Source of the DNA: Channallabes apus
Lineage: Eukaryota > Chordata > Actinopteri > Siluriformes > Clariidae
Assembly: GCA_030522415.1 (NCBI GenBank)
Contig: CM060112.1
Coordinates: 12,877,001-12,941,000, forward strand
Length of the DNA: 64,000 bases
Direction: 5' to 3'
Within the stretch, counting starts at the first letter, position 1. Each line of letters begins with the position of its first letter. Position numbers and translations under genes: made by a program. Shown here in pieces: positions 11,901 through 24,253 of this stretch. The notes beneath the pieces are model-generated. The model was not told the origin of the DNA, made no database searches, and was given only the letters and a program-made list of their open reading frames with translations.

Positions 11901-12124
11901 TGAGCAGCGTAGTATCTCAGAGGGCCACGACGGGTCAGGCTTAAAGGTGGTATAAGTAAGCGCCGAAATCTGAATTCCTATATCCAGTAGTGTTCTACTG
12001 TCATAGGTCACTAAACCTGAAGTACTCTTAGCGAATGAAAGTAAAATAAATAAAGAAAGAAGGAAAAAAACGCACAGTTTGTACGGAGCGATCAGGAAGG
12101 CGTCTGGACGTGGCCGCGCCATCG
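8796..12124 (-). mobile_element. Rex1-like LINE inserted into L2 copy 2
   Basis: A minus-strand non-LTR element. Its 3' end lies at 8796 with GATTCAAGATTCAAGATTC repeats (read as GAATCTTGAATCTT on its own strand), preceded by a short A-rich stretch and 3' UTR. Its 5' end lies at about 12124, where L2 sequence resumes. GATT at 8796 and 12125 is a possible 4-bp target duplication but overlaps the tail. The same 3' end and tail recur at 53265-53457. Confidence 0.88.
9123..12122 (-). CDS. Rex1-like ORF2: endonuclease-reverse transcriptase (intact, 999 aa)
   Basis: An unbroken polyprotein that would nick target DNA and prime reverse transcription from it. An N-terminal hydrophobic stretch (about residues 12-35) and a basic segment RRRTKKRRGKRGG (about 85-97) precede an APE-type endonuclease (about 113-335): LLANVQSLENKLDDL, CFTETWL, VAGDFN and KSDHNAIF. 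RT follows (about 575-830): FIDYSSAFNTI, GAPQGCVLSPLLYSLY and catalytic VKFADDTVV. The C-terminal part includes ESILTQNISSWFG and ends RLLNHDGPLSHS. The start ATG at 12122 is only about 2 bp from the element's 5' edge, so upstream sequence may be lost. Rex1/CR1-group placement is from memory of protein style and tail; a related jockey-like clade is possible. Intactness suggests recent activity. Confidence 0.85.
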   Translation of the reverse strand: MARPRPDAFLIAPYKLCVFFLLSLFILLSFAKSTSGLVTYDSRTLLDIGIQISALTYTTFKPDPSWPSEILRCSDDNNNGRDANPRRRTKKRRGKRGGVRNRMREQAHRTPLPSILLANVQSLENKLDDLRARVTFQRDIRDCNLLCFTETWLTPIVPDRVITPSDSFSVFRMDRTAESNKAKGGGVCFMVNKKWCDARSVSILSSRCSPHLEYLSVKCRPFYLPREFTSVIATAVYIPPHADTGTALSELHDVLSEFQNKHPDAAHIVAGDFNKANVRQVMPNFHQHVTCPTRGLNILDHCYTPYKRGYKAVPHPAFGKSDHNAIFLIPEYQQSFRREAPVMREVQRWSAQSEATLQDALDDVDWDMFRACAVDINEFVDVAVSFVSTLVNEVVPTVRFKSFPNQKPWVDRSIRDAVNARTAAYNAALISGDMSAYKAASYSVRRAVREAKGRFRQRTESHFHQGDTRRMWHGLRTITDYKVAKDTTTIVADSAFANELNAFFARFEVSQAANASSLLTESDDVISEDCVISIAEHDVRTALRRVNTRKAAGPDGISGRLLRCCADQLSGVFTCIFNESLAKSVVPACFKRSTIVPVPKTNKPSCLNDYRPVALTSMVMKVFEGLLKNIISSSIPSSIDPLQFAYRPNRSTEDAISHVLHTTLSHVDKKQGNYVRLLFIDYSSAFNTIVPNRLFTKLRDLGLNKRLCAWVLDFLSDRSQAVRVGKCFSSSITINTGAPQGCVLSPLLYSLYTSDCVAMFDSNTIVKFADDTVVLGFISNNDESAYIDEVENLALWCEENCLRLNVSKTKELVVDFRRGQLDHKPLIINGAPVERVSSFKYLGVHISEDLTWTEHICAQTKRAKQHLYHLRQLRKFGVSPAVLKAFYSGAVESILTQNISSWFGNSCVQDRKALQRVIRAAERCCRLTLPSMQDIYTRRCKTRAARIIKDLSHPNNGLFKLLHSGRRFRVIMAKTERLRRSFYPQAIRLLNHDGPLSHS

Positions 12125-12125
12125 G

Positions 12126-12346
12126 ATTATTTTATTTTCTATAATTATTATTATTATTTGTTTTTATTTATTTATTTTCTATTATAATTTTATTTATTTA
12201 TTTATTATTTTATATGTAATTATTCTATATATAATATATAATTTTTTTTTTTTTTTTTTTTTTAATTTCTTTAATTTTTGTGAAGCTGCTTTGAGACAAT
12301 GACCATTGTTAAAAGCGCTATATAAATAAAATTGAATTGAATTGAA
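12126..12346 (+). mobile_element. L2 LINE copy 2, 3' end
   Basis: Continues copy 2 after the Rex1-like insertion: the AT-rich 3' UTR, then TGAAGCTGCTTTGAGACAAT, GCGCTATATAAATAAAATTG and a short AATTG tail. It aligns with 3857-4050 of copy 1. Confidence 0.88.
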
Positions 12347-12446
12347 TATATATAACTGTATGGAAATGGTGGTATATGGCAGAAAGAACTAGATCCAATC
12401 ATTACCTGATGAAATAATGAGGTTTGTATATAAAAAAAAAAATACG

Positions 12447-12905
12447 CACACACACACACACAACAGGACAGGGTGGACCCAGGCCAAAATAATAAACAAA
12501 ATGGTATTTATATTTAGTAGCTAGATTACCTGAAAAAAAAAAAAAAACCCACAAACAAAAATACAGGTACCTTCCCGGACTCCCTAAACCAAAAAAAGTG
12601 AATAAATTCCCTCTTCCCAAAATAAATGGAAGCCACGCCCCTACTACTAGTGAGTGCACAAACATACAGTGAAATTATCTACAAATATATACAAAGACCA
12701 ACCAAACCAAAGGGACAAAGCAATAATCAAAGTCAATGGGAGGCAAAAAGTCAAAACCGGAATACAAAACCAAATATCAAAACGCCAAAATCACAATCAC
12801 TTTCCTCTTTCCCGCGTCTCTCTCCAGTTTATATATGGTCACGCTAGTCCATGATACACACACGCGAGCGCAACGAAGCATTTATACAAAGCACAATATT
12901 TTCAT
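12447..12905 (-). mobile_element. Partial LTR, related to the LTR at 12909-13810
   Basis: On the minus strand it has a TATA-like CATATATAAAC near 12830-12842 and a downstream block TTATTATTTTGGCCTGGGTC that resembles the neighbouring LTR. It has no coding capacity. It is probably a diverged or partial LTR of the same Gypsy group. Confidence 0.5.
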
Positions 12906-12908
12906 TAT

Positions 12909-13810
12909 TGTTACGACCCCCGGTCTAGGGTCAAGGGACGCAACAAAGAAAATAATAAATTGATTAGAAATAAATATTCTTGCAACCAAGATTTTGTGCA
13001 TGGTTTTTATTTTAACACACACGCACATACACATACAGGAAGCTCTGGGCTTCAGGATTGGGCCAAGGCCAAAACAATAAACAAAACCCCCCCTCTATCT
13101 CCTCCCTCAAACTAGCTAAACTACCAAAAAGAAAACTGAAATCAAAATACAAAAACTAACTAGCTTCCTAACTACTTACAAAAACAGGAGAGAACAGGGG
13201 ACAACAAAAATGGCACCCAACCCCTACTGCTTCCTTGCAACTATGTACAAACAAAAAGAACGAAACAATACATATACAATATTTACAATGAAAGAAAACT
13301 ATATACAATAGCGGGAGGAACACTTCCATCCACGCTAACACAAACAAAAGAAAAGAAAACCCAAAAACAACAAACAGGAAGGAGAGAGGCAAGGCGCGAC
13401 ACATAGGCTCTCTCTCCAACCAAACAAACAAAAACACACACAATCACCCAAAACAAATACAAAATAACAAACAAATACACAGTCACACTCCAACATACAG
13501 TCAATCAATCAATCAATCAATCCAACAACCACACAATCACAGTTCAACAACAATCACGTTCACAATTCACCAATCAACAGAGCACGGAAGTCACACACAA
13601 GGTATAAGTCGCGCATTGTCTGCTTCCACTCGCCGGCTTAAGAAGCCGCGCAGATCCACAGCCAGCCAATCGCGGCGCACGTCACGGCACGTTCCATCGG
13701 GGCGGGGCTTCCTGCGAAAAGGAAAGCGGGAGAGAGAAAAAGGGGGAAGAGATCGCGCACATACCCGCACTACACACACACATACGTGAACTACACCTCT
13801 GCACCTAACA
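12909..13810 (-). mobile_element. Gypsy LTR (about 902 bp)
   Basis: On the minus strand it begins TGTTAGGTGCAG at 13810, just after a G-rich polypurine tract (GGGTGGGGG), and ends GGTCGTAACA at 12909, giving TGTTA...TAACA ends. An AATAAA signal (TTAAAATAAAAACC) lies near 13005-13015. It sits directly after the gag-protease remnant and serves as its 3' LTR. Confidence 0.75.
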
Positions 13811-13925
13811 CCCCCACCCATAAAAGTCAAAATCATTATTTTGACAAAAAGACACATAATGAAACACATAAAATCTATATCTGTCACCAAAATTGAAGCT
13901 GCACCAACACAGATGAACAGAATTA

Positions 13926-14855
13926 GACAGGTTAAGATAGCTCTCTGTGCCGCCGCCAATTGCGAACGGCCCATCTGTAATGGTACCACAGCTTCAGACG
14001 ACAATTTTGGTTCGACATGACATTTTGCTCTGACAGGTGTAGTTTTCAGAAAAGATTCAGATAAATTGACAGCATCAAACTTTCGTGCTTGTGCACGTGT
14101 AACTGCACATGATGGGAATACTGTAGGACAATTGGAAACACCATCATTGTTAACATTAGCTACCGGTTCTACTGTCACAATAGGACGAGGGAAAACAACA
14201 CCACCTGCCAGATCATTTCCCAGGATTACCTGAGCTCCTTCAACAGGGAGTTCGGTACAAATACCAACACGTACTTTCCCCTTCACTATTTCTGTCTCAA
14301 GATAAATGTCATGAAGTGGAACTGTGATACAGCCTGCTCCTATGCCACGTAAAATAACATCAATGCCTGTGTAGGTTTTTTGAGACAGCAAAAGTGTACC
14401 AGCTAACATCAGAGTCTGTGCTGCACCTGTATCTCGCAGAATGGACACTGGTCTGCGAACACCTTCAGGGCTGTCTGCCACCGACCCTTGCAACATGAAT
14501 GGTTTATATACTTCCACCGTTTGTTCAGGTAAGACGTGTTTTAATTGCCTTTCAACAAACCCCACAGATTTTGACTTTACAGCTGTATTTTTCTTTTTCC
14601 AGGCCTCACAGTCTGAGATAAGATGATCAGCACTCAAACAGTAGAAACATACTCTACCTCCCCCTGAGCGATACTGAGAAGTTCTAAACGTGCTCCCTCT
14701 TGCAGGTTTCACACTGCTTGCTGAAGATTTCACCTGCCCTTCAACCCCACGGACAGCGAATTTATCCGTTCTCACAGTAGGAGAAAATACAGTACGGTGC
14801 GTCAACTCAAATTCATCAGCCAATACCGCGGCTGCTGACAATGACGTGACTTTTT

Positions 14856-14857
<2 letters not shown>
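13926..14857 (-). pseudogene. Gypsy gag tail, zinc knuckle and protease (internally deleted)
   Basis: On the minus strand the frame starts in sequence resembling the end of the SCAN-like gag of one fish Gypsy group (KVTSLSAAAVLADEFELTH). It continues through a CCHC zinc knuckle CFYCLSADHLISDC and an aspartic protease with catalytic SILRDTGAAQTLM and the flap-side GIGAG / VILGNDLAGG region. After the protease (SQLAAAQRA) the frame runs straight into hydrophobic, non-homologous sequence and the 3' LTR. Reverse transcriptase, RNase H and integrase are therefore missing by a clean internal deletion. The 5' side is cut by a CA microsatellite. Dead element; the SCAN link is from memory. Confidence 0.8.

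Positions 14858-14920
<63 letters not shown>
14857..14920. repeat. (CA)n microsatellite
   Basis: About 32 CA units between the Gypsy remnant and the hAT-like end. It produces spurious poly-(VC)/(HT) open frames on both strands. Confidence 0.97.
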
Positions 14921-14923
<3 letters not shown>

Positions 14924-17003
14924 GGGCGTAGGTTTGCTACCTATGACTCCAACTAATACCCCATCCCCCAATCCCCTTTTCCACCCACCAACCCCCTGCC
15001 CCATCCACCTACCAACCTCCCACCCCAACTATGTCCACTGAATACATGTTTTTCTTAATATGGTGCGAAATCACTTTACATTAATACTAGCAATGCTTCG
15101 ATTTATATTAATCCACTCGAAATGCAATTCATTAAGTTAAATTAAGGAATAGTGTAAAGTTAAAGGAATGTTTCATAACTGACAAAAAGATAGTCTTTAA
15201 TAAAATAAAAACTATTCTTTATTGAGCCCTAGTGCAAATGAAACATCTCAATCATCTGTATATATATAAAAGTAGATTACATCTAAACATGAACTACTAG
15301 GTAGAGTACCACACAACAGCTCAATGCCTATTGCTCCTATATGAAGGAGACAAAAACATGCCTTCGCCTCTCGTTAACAAAAATAAACTGCTGGCATATT
15401 TGTTTGACATCAATATTGTCCAGGCTGTTCTTTTTTTCTTCTGATAAACACTAAAGATGATATTTTGTAGAATGCTGAAAACCTGTAATCATTGATTTAC
15501 ATACTGTAGTATTTGTTTTTCCTGCTACGGAAGTCAATGTTTTCAGCTTTTTTCCCCAATATCTTATTTTGTATTCAACAAAATAAAGAAAATCATTAAA
15601 GTTTGGAACCACTTAAGGAGTAAATAGTGAGTAAAGTTTTTTTGGGGGTGAACAATGGCTTTGACCCTAACTCTTCCCCTCTGACTGCACTAGGACCGGA
15701 CAGCATTGCCACCTGATGAAATAGCGTGACAAAAAAGTGAAATGTCAGTTCAAAACTTTTGCCAAAAACACTAATGAATCACTTACATCCTCAGCCTATC
15801 ACTCCTCATAATGCTAAATATTAGTATAATCAACATGTATAATACACGCACACATATTATATGTTATATACTGTATAATCAACATTCAGATTGACCTCCT
15901 GTGAACTCGCCTCTTCACCTGAACTACAACATGGCTGATCTGCTTCTGTCCCCTAATTGAAAAACATTGAGGGATTCCTTATGAGCATGGACAGAGAATG
16001 CCTCAGCCTATTATTGGTAACAATGTTAAATCTCAGGACAACTACAGTGGCTTGCAAAAGTATTTTTGTCACATTACAGCCACAAACATGAATCAATTTT
16101 ATTGGAATTCCACATGAAAGACCAATACAAAGTGGTGTACACGCGAGAAGTGGAACGAAAATCATACATGATTTCAAACATTTTTTTTTTTACAAATAAA
16201 TAACTGAAAAGTGGGGTCAGTGTAATTATTCAGCCCCCTTTGGTCTGAGTGCAGTCAGTTGGCCATAGACATTGCCTGATGAGTGCTAATGACTAGAGAG
16301 CACCTGTGTGTAATCTACACTCTCTCCATCGCTGTCTGATATACAGCACAGGTGTTTAGGTTCTGTTACCTGACAAAACAGGATAAACACATGCCATTTA
16401 AACAGCAATCATTTTATTTCACTTTTTCTGAGTCTTAGTGTGCAAACCTCGAATCAAATCATTAATGTTCGCCATGTAAGTGAATGCATTTTAAAAACTA
16501 TTTTTCTGAAGTGGATTGTCTATTGGTGTCAACAAAATTCTAGCCATATGGCAATATTAGTATATTAGTTTATCAATTTCTTTCACAATACTGATTTCTG
16601 ACAAACAGTCACTAGATTAGGAGACTGACAGGGATCATATTTATACTTTTACATTTAGCTGTTTAATCTGCTGTTAGTTTTACGTCCGTATTCACAGACA
16701 ATATCCTGGCCTGCTGTACTGAATGTGAGTCCACTGCATTTGGCGCTGCTTGTGTCTGAACGCAGCCAATCGTCTATCACATGATGGCAGGGAAAGGCAC
16801 AGCCAATCAAAATGTTCATATGTGTTTTGGGGGCAGGAGGACTCAAGGAGAGAACGTGATTTATCCCTTTCTGCGTGTCTAGGTTAATGTTGACAGAACG
16901 ATAAAAAAAAAAAGTGGATTAAATTATTGGTGGGGACATTTCAATGGTCGGAGGATATTGGTGGGGACACATCCCCTCCGTCCACCCTAAATCTACGCCC
17001 CTG
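14921..17003. mobile_element. hAT-like non-autonomous transposon
   Basis: The termini CAAGGGCGTAGGTTT (14921) and AAATCTACGCCCCTG (17003) are imperfect inverted repeats of the CAGGGGCGTAG hAT type. The right subterminal region carries TTGGTGGGGACA repeats. Flanks are CA and TA microsatellites, so an 8-bp duplication cannot be seen. No transposase is recognised; 15060-16040 is AT-rich without coding, and a Tc1-like end sits at 16045. Confidence 0.65.
16045..16330 (+). mobile_element. Tc1-like transposon end fragment
   Basis: Begins TACAGTGGCTTGCAAAAGTA, the terminus of a common fish Tc1 family, followed by its recognisable subterminal region (CACATTACAGCCACAAAC, TTATTCAGCCCCCTTTGGTC). The transposase and the opposite end are missing. 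Confidence 0.75.
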
Positions 17004-17133
17004 TATATATATAATTTAAAACTATTTATTCATTTGTCTTTTATTTACTTACTTACTAGCGAATGCTTTTTTAGGGCTCTAAAAACTACGGCAGTATGAA
17101 TGACAATGGAATAGGACGTGTGAGTTGCACCGG

Positions 17134-17168
<35 letters not shown>

Positions 17169-17193
17169 AAATATATATATATATATATATATA

Positions 17194-18805
<1,612 letters not shown>

Positions 18806-18868
<63 letters not shown>
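18806..18868. repeat. (TA)n microsatellite
   Basis: TA repeat on the right of the Tc1 element; a matching but shorter TA run (17172-17193) is on its left. Confidence 0.95.
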
Positions 18869-18874
<6 letters not shown>

Positions 18875-18991
18875 ATTCTTAAAACATTGTGTTCACCCAT
18901 GCACTGAAAAAAAGAACTTGTAAGATTTACTTGATAAAATCCTCATAACAATTTGGACACAGATTTTAAGTAAATTTTATTGCTCCAATAT

Positions 18992-19850
18992 TAAGGCTGA
19001 ATCCCAACCCTTCCCCCTACCGTTCCATTTGACGCGTTCACGTGCAGGGGTAGTGGTGTCTCATTTCTCTTTTGGTTGGAGGTGTAGGGGGAGGGGGGAA
19101 GGGCCAGATAGCCCTCCAAACGAAGATTTTTCAGGACCTCACTTCAAACGGCTAAGCGAAGTTTTCAACATGGCTGCTCACTCGAGCAAACAGACCCATA
19201 AATGTTAAGTCATTTTTGCCATTAATAAAGATTTTTATGACAAGTTTTCATTATATGTATATTACCTTTAGTCTTGTGTTTGTGTTATGTGTTATGGTGA
19301 TGTTCTGTAAAGAAACGTTTGCAAAAAAAATCGCTAAAGTTTGCTAGCGGATAGCACATATTGCACAATATTACAAATATATATTTTTCATGTCACATAC
19401 ACTTTACTGCATGCTACAAACAAATATGAAAGTTCAGAAGCACGGCATTTTGCCGAGCATTTGATAACGCATTGTTTGTTTTGCTTACGGCCATACACTA
19501 TTGTTTTGCTTACACTATTCTTACTTATTGCAACGTGACCACAGTTTTGTAATTTATATTCTGTATATGGACGGCTGAGGAAACCCGAAGACTCATCCGT
19601 GTTCGTGGTGAAAATGAGCAACTTTTTTAAAAATCGAAATACGGCGCAAAAAACCTTTGGGAGTGAGTAAAAGTGGAATGTGTGATAAACATCGGCGCAT
19701 GTCCTCTGACGTAACATTAGGAACCAGCGACAACGTATGATGACGTATAACAGTGTTGTCCCATTTCTTAGGGGAAATATTTATACCCTTCCCCTTTCCA
19801 CTTCGTTTCAAGGGACAAGGGGAAGAAAATAGAATTGTGATTCAGCCTAA
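18992..19850. mobile_element. Short TIR element (MITE-like, about 860 bp)
   Basis: The ends AGGCTGAATCCCAACCCTTC and, inverted, AGGCTGAATCACAATTC share a TIR of about 15 bp. Purine/pyrimidine-biased subterminal blocks (GGGGGAGGGGGGAAGGG on the left, CCTTCCCCTTTCC on the right) follow. It has no transposase. It is inserted in AT-rich TTAAGTAAATTTTA-type sequence. The superfamily is not assigned. Confidence 0.65.
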
Positions 19851-20567
19851 GTAAAACTCACCCGTAATTGTCAGGTAAAATTTACTTAATTAAATTAACA
19901 ATAAAAGAAATCAAGTAAAAGTTACATAATTATATTTAATGCACAAATTAGATTTATTTAAAATAATCAAGTAAATTTGCAGGAACCTTAATTTTATGAA
20001 ATTACTATCATTTTGTTTTGTGAGATTTTCCCTTAACTTGGTTTTATCAATTTATATTACTCCCTATAATAATGTAAACATTGCTAATTTATGTTTTGGA
20101 AAGAAACTTAAGTAATTATTTCATCTATATCTTTCATAAATCACACAACTAAAATATAATTAAACAGTTTATTCACCAACATTACCAAATATTTGTGACA
20201 TTCACAGTCTAGATCCAAGTTGTCTTTTTAATAAAAGTGCATTCAGCTAAATTTTGCATCCATAGAAAAAAACTGCACAGCACCAGGGCCTGAAATACTT
20301 GTTTTAAACAAAATTGTGTAAAATAATAAATAAATAAAATACAGCATTCATTTAGAAATAAAATACAGCAGAAAATACATTAAACAAACTGTAGAATAAA
20401 CGTTAAAACGTAATAGCCCTCGGAAGCAGTGAAGTTGCAACATTCAAATCAGCACTCTGGACTAGTGCACTTAAAAGTATGCCATTGAAACCATAACGCA
20501 TTAAAACATTAAGCTGAACATGGAAACACAACATGTAAAGACTTGTAGTCAAGCCAAATCAAATGTT

Positions 20568-21295
20568 TTAAGATAACTTCATCTTTAAAGCTTGCACTTT
20601 TGGTGATAGTTCTAGAAGAACTTTCTGAAAATAGCTCAAATGTGTAGCGCAGTGCTCGGAGCTATTGCCACATTCTTGCAAAATTTCCTCTCCTTCAAGG
20701 ATTATGGATACACCAACTGGTCCTTCCCCTTCAACAGCACAGACGACAAGGATTTTAAGAAGGTGCATACTGGCATCACTTCGTCTGTCCCCCTGCATAA
20801 AATGTACAAGAAAATAAATAATTTATTTTGAGAAACAAAAAAAAAATCTTAATTGCTTCAACCTGTGCTGACTTCATTTCACAGAGAAAAAAAAATAATA
20901 CAAATAATTGATAATAAAAAATGACCATCACTTCATATACTTCAGATTGTTAAACTTGGGTTAAATTGCTTTAGCAATAATCTTGCATCACTAAAACATT
21001 GTAAAACATGGCATGAGATGGCTACACTCCATAGATTACTCTGCACCTTTACAGTGTCAGGAAATCCTATGATGAATGCTGAGTTTGTATTTAAAGGGTT
21101 AGTCCAAACATGAAAATTCGTTCAATAATTACTCAGATTTATATATTCATTTGCATTTATATGCTTCTGTCCAATACAACAAACACTATATTCAAGGTAT
21201 TAATGAATTGTATAATTAATGAGAAAACAATGCTTTACCAGGCAATCATCAAAGAGATCCTCTTCAGATTCACGTCTCATCTTTACGCTTTGTTT
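20568..21295 (-). pseudogene. Last two exons of an uncharacterised intron-containing gene (X left copy)
   Basis: Minus strand. A 57-nt exon (21295-21239) is bounded by TTTTCACAG and a GTAAAG donor and encodes KQSVKMRRESEEDLFDDCL. A final exon (20792-20568) after TTTTATGCAG encodes 74 residues, including MHLLKILVVC, VGVSIILEGEEIL and LSPKVQALKMKLS, then TAA. Both are phase 0 and join cleanly. The pattern resembles the C-terminus of a fish protein family known to me only as uncharacterised, multi-copy and spliced; function unknown. No upstream coding exon was recognised, so this may be an exon fragment carried by X. The inverted copy at 48871-49413 keeps the splice sites but has coding indels. 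Confidence 0.55.
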
Positions 21296-21663
21296 CTGTG
21301 AAAATATTTACATTGTATCATTACATAATCTTTTAATCGTACAACTACATTTAGGCATTTCTTCATCTTTTGTAAGTTTGCCTTTATCCAAAGCAAATTA
21401 CAAAAGAGGAAGGCATCAAGCATGTCAAGCAGTGCTACTAACACAAAGTTTCTGACACCGTTAGAAAAATACAAGATAGATCAGCGAGGGATTAAGGAAA
21501 AAGTAAGAAGCAAGAATCATGTGTGGAAAGATTAAGCATGCAGGGTCACAGGATGACTCGACTTATTTTTATTGTCTGCAATGCGATTTAGACAAATTAG
21601 AACTGCGGTCAAGCCAGCCGCGATTGATTTTAGTGTGCGCACATATTACAGTGATTACGGTAG

Positions 21664-23368
21664 TGTGGGAGAAAATTCTTCCACCTGTTGAAAGTTGCCT
21701 ACAATTTAAAATATCAAACAGTTAACAAATTAGTTACAATCAAAATTAAAAAGATTTCAGACGCCACACAGAACTGGAAGAAGTAAGAGGATTTATTGCA
21801 GCAATAAAACCCAGTGAGCCGCACTTGCAATGCTTAGGTCGTAAATACAAGCACTGTCAAGAGCAGACTGAATTCACAGTAAAAGACACACACCTTTTAT
21901 ACACTTCATGAGAAGGAGGGGGGAGTCCAGGGGAATTTCCCGACCCCTCCTCTGTACACTCTTTTTGCTGACCACATCAAATTTTTATTCCATTATAATC
22001 CAGTTCTATCAATTGTTTTATTCCAGTTTCTATCAATTAATTCTTCCATTATAATTAAATTTTTCTTATCTTGTACCATTACATCATACACCTCGCTATC
22101 TGACTCCTCTCCATGCTCATAACTTTCTCCATTATAATTTATTTTCATTAATAATTATTTTCTATTATCTTTACACTTTTCATATCTTTTTATAAAAATA
22201 TAGGGGTGTTGCTTGTTTTCAAGACTTTTTCCTCGTGTTTCTTTGGTTTATTCTTCATTTCTCAAAAGACCAGTCATGGGTAAGCATCTCCTTTATACTA
22301 CTGTACTTAATTTATTTATTATTTATTACTTATTTGCCTTATTTTACCCTATTCAATGTTTTTATACATTTTATTCTATTTTATAGCTAACTGCAACTTC
22401 TCCATGGATGACATCACCCCTGTGGATCACTCGGACAGCCAGGGCAGTTCAGATCGTGTTCCTTCTGAGGACTTTTATTTCTGTCGATGCTTTTTACCCC
22501 TTGTGTTTTGTATTTTACGTTGGGCTTTTATATTTTGTATTTTATTATTATTATCATGTAGATACGCTTACTGTATTTTATCCTGTGTCTTACTCTTATT
22601 AATATGTTATTCACAAAACTCTCTGTGGCTCTGATTTATTTCTTATCTGTCCATCCAGTCTGTGCCCAAGACCATTTTCACACACACATAGGGGAAACCC
22701 CTGCTCTGTGTTTCTCCCTCATCACTCTGCGCACACACATTCTGTTGGCAGATTCCGGCCACCTGCACACAGACACATACACACATTGTCTCCTGATCCT
22801 TCTGAATTTTGGTTTTAATGTATGATTGATTACATAGTCACCCCGTCAGCCCCCCTCTTATCAAGTTTCTACGGCCTGACCATCCGTTCTTTCCCTCATT
22901 AATCTTTTCAGGTTCGTCCAATTATTTTTTGGTTTCTGGTCTTATGTCTCCCTTATCTTATCTTCTGTCCTTGGTTTTGTTGGTTGCTCCTGGTCTTTTC
23001 TACAGTTCTCAAGAGATGGCCCATGTATAAGCATCTCTTTACTTGGTATTATGTAGATGCACATACTAGTTTATTTTTCCTACTTTATTAAGCTCTGTAT
23101 TTTTAAAATCTGATTGTGTGTCTTTTAGATCTTTGTCTATAATTTTACTTAAACATGTGTACGTGTGTCTATCACTTGTTTTAATCCTTCATTAAATGTG
23201 TGCGCTCACACTCTGCCAAGTCCGACACCTGGCACCTTATCTTGTCTATGCTTTACGACCTGTCATGCTCCTTGGATTCTAGGGACTTTTCCAGTCCCCC
23301 CCAACTCTTGTCTTCTTCTTTCTATATTTCTACTTGCATAAATATATGTTGATCAAAATTTGCTTACA
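21664..23368. mobile_element. 1705-bp solo-LTR-like insertion, 4-bp TSD
   Basis: Begins TGTGGGAG and ends GCTTACA, with exact GTAG duplications at 21660-21663 and 23369-23372. The inverted X copy has the uninterrupted site (CTAC at 48483-48486). It has TG...CA ends and no recognisable gag/pol coding. Two imperfectly related blocks (about 22230-22300 and 23000-23060) share a TAAGCATCTCYTT-type motif. Likely a solo LTR of a long-LTR retroelement; a non-coding LTR-like element is possible. Confidence 0.7.
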
Positions 23369-23897
23369 GTAGTTTCAGGACCGACACAGAGACAACACGC
23401 TTTCAGAGCGCTTTTCATTTAGACGCCCAGGACTGAGAGATAATACAACATGCTCGTCAATTTTTACTTGCTTATTTATTTGCATTTCTGCTTTAATATC
23501 CGTGTTATTTATTGGTGACTTTGACGGTTGTCTGTTACAATATTTTTCTTAAATATTCACCATTCAAATAATTGTTTTATGTAGATAAGTTACAGCAGAA
23601 TTCGTAGAAAACAGACAAAATAATGTATTTAGTCTTTCTAAATACCAGAATTGATTTTTATTTTGTTTTACTGTTCAAAAGTAGCAGTTATTCTTCAATG
23701 AATGTTTTCTATAATGAGGATTAACGTCTGCTTTGGAAGAGAGGTCAAATAAACAAATGTTCACAATGGGGAAAAAAAGTTAAATAAAATGCCTTTATTT
23801 CACTTCAGAGACCTATGAAAAAATAAATTCTAGTAAGTATAAAATGCCATCGTCAGTTTTTATCCCATATAATGTACACACATTATATGATAAAAAA

Positions 23898-24253
23898 AAA
23901 AAAAGTAGAAAAAAACAATGATCAGTTCTTATTCAGGACGTCCCATACTATATACACACCAAATATGAAACAATTTTACTGCAGCATTTTTGAGATATTG
24001 GACATTATTACACTTTAAAGGGGTATAAAGACCCCATTTCTAATAAGTAGAAAAAAACAATGATCAGTTCTTATTCAGGACGTCCCATACTATATACACA
24101 CCACATATGAAACTATTTTACTGCAGCATTTTTGAGATATTGGACATTATTACACTTTAAAGGGGTATAAAGACCCCATTTCTAATAAGTAGAAAAAAAC
24201 AATGATCAGTTCTTATTCAGGACGTCCCATACTATATACACACCACATATGAA
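23898..24253. repeat. 142-bp tandem repeat (about 2.5 units before the Gypsy insertion)
   Basis: Units contain AATGATCAGTTCTTATTCAG, CACCACATATGAA, CTGCAGCATTTTT and GGGGTATAAAGACCCC. TAATAAGTAG starts at 24041 and 24183 (period 142). The interrupted unit resumes at about 30206. The inverted X copy carries the same array at 47575-47955. Confidence 0.9.

Noticed and set aside
14690..15028. Poly-(Val-Cys) and poly-(His-Thr) open frames across the CA repeat
   Set aside because: Pure translation of a dinucleotide microsatellite; no codon signal or homology.
19388..19811. Overlapping ORFs in the short TIR element as a transposase
   Set aside because: Too short, no DDE or zinc-finger motif; the element looks non-autonomous.
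23898..24253. The regularly spaced 142-bp repeats as a CRISPR array
   Set aside because: Units are contiguous without unique spacers, the host is eukaryotic and there are no cas genes.
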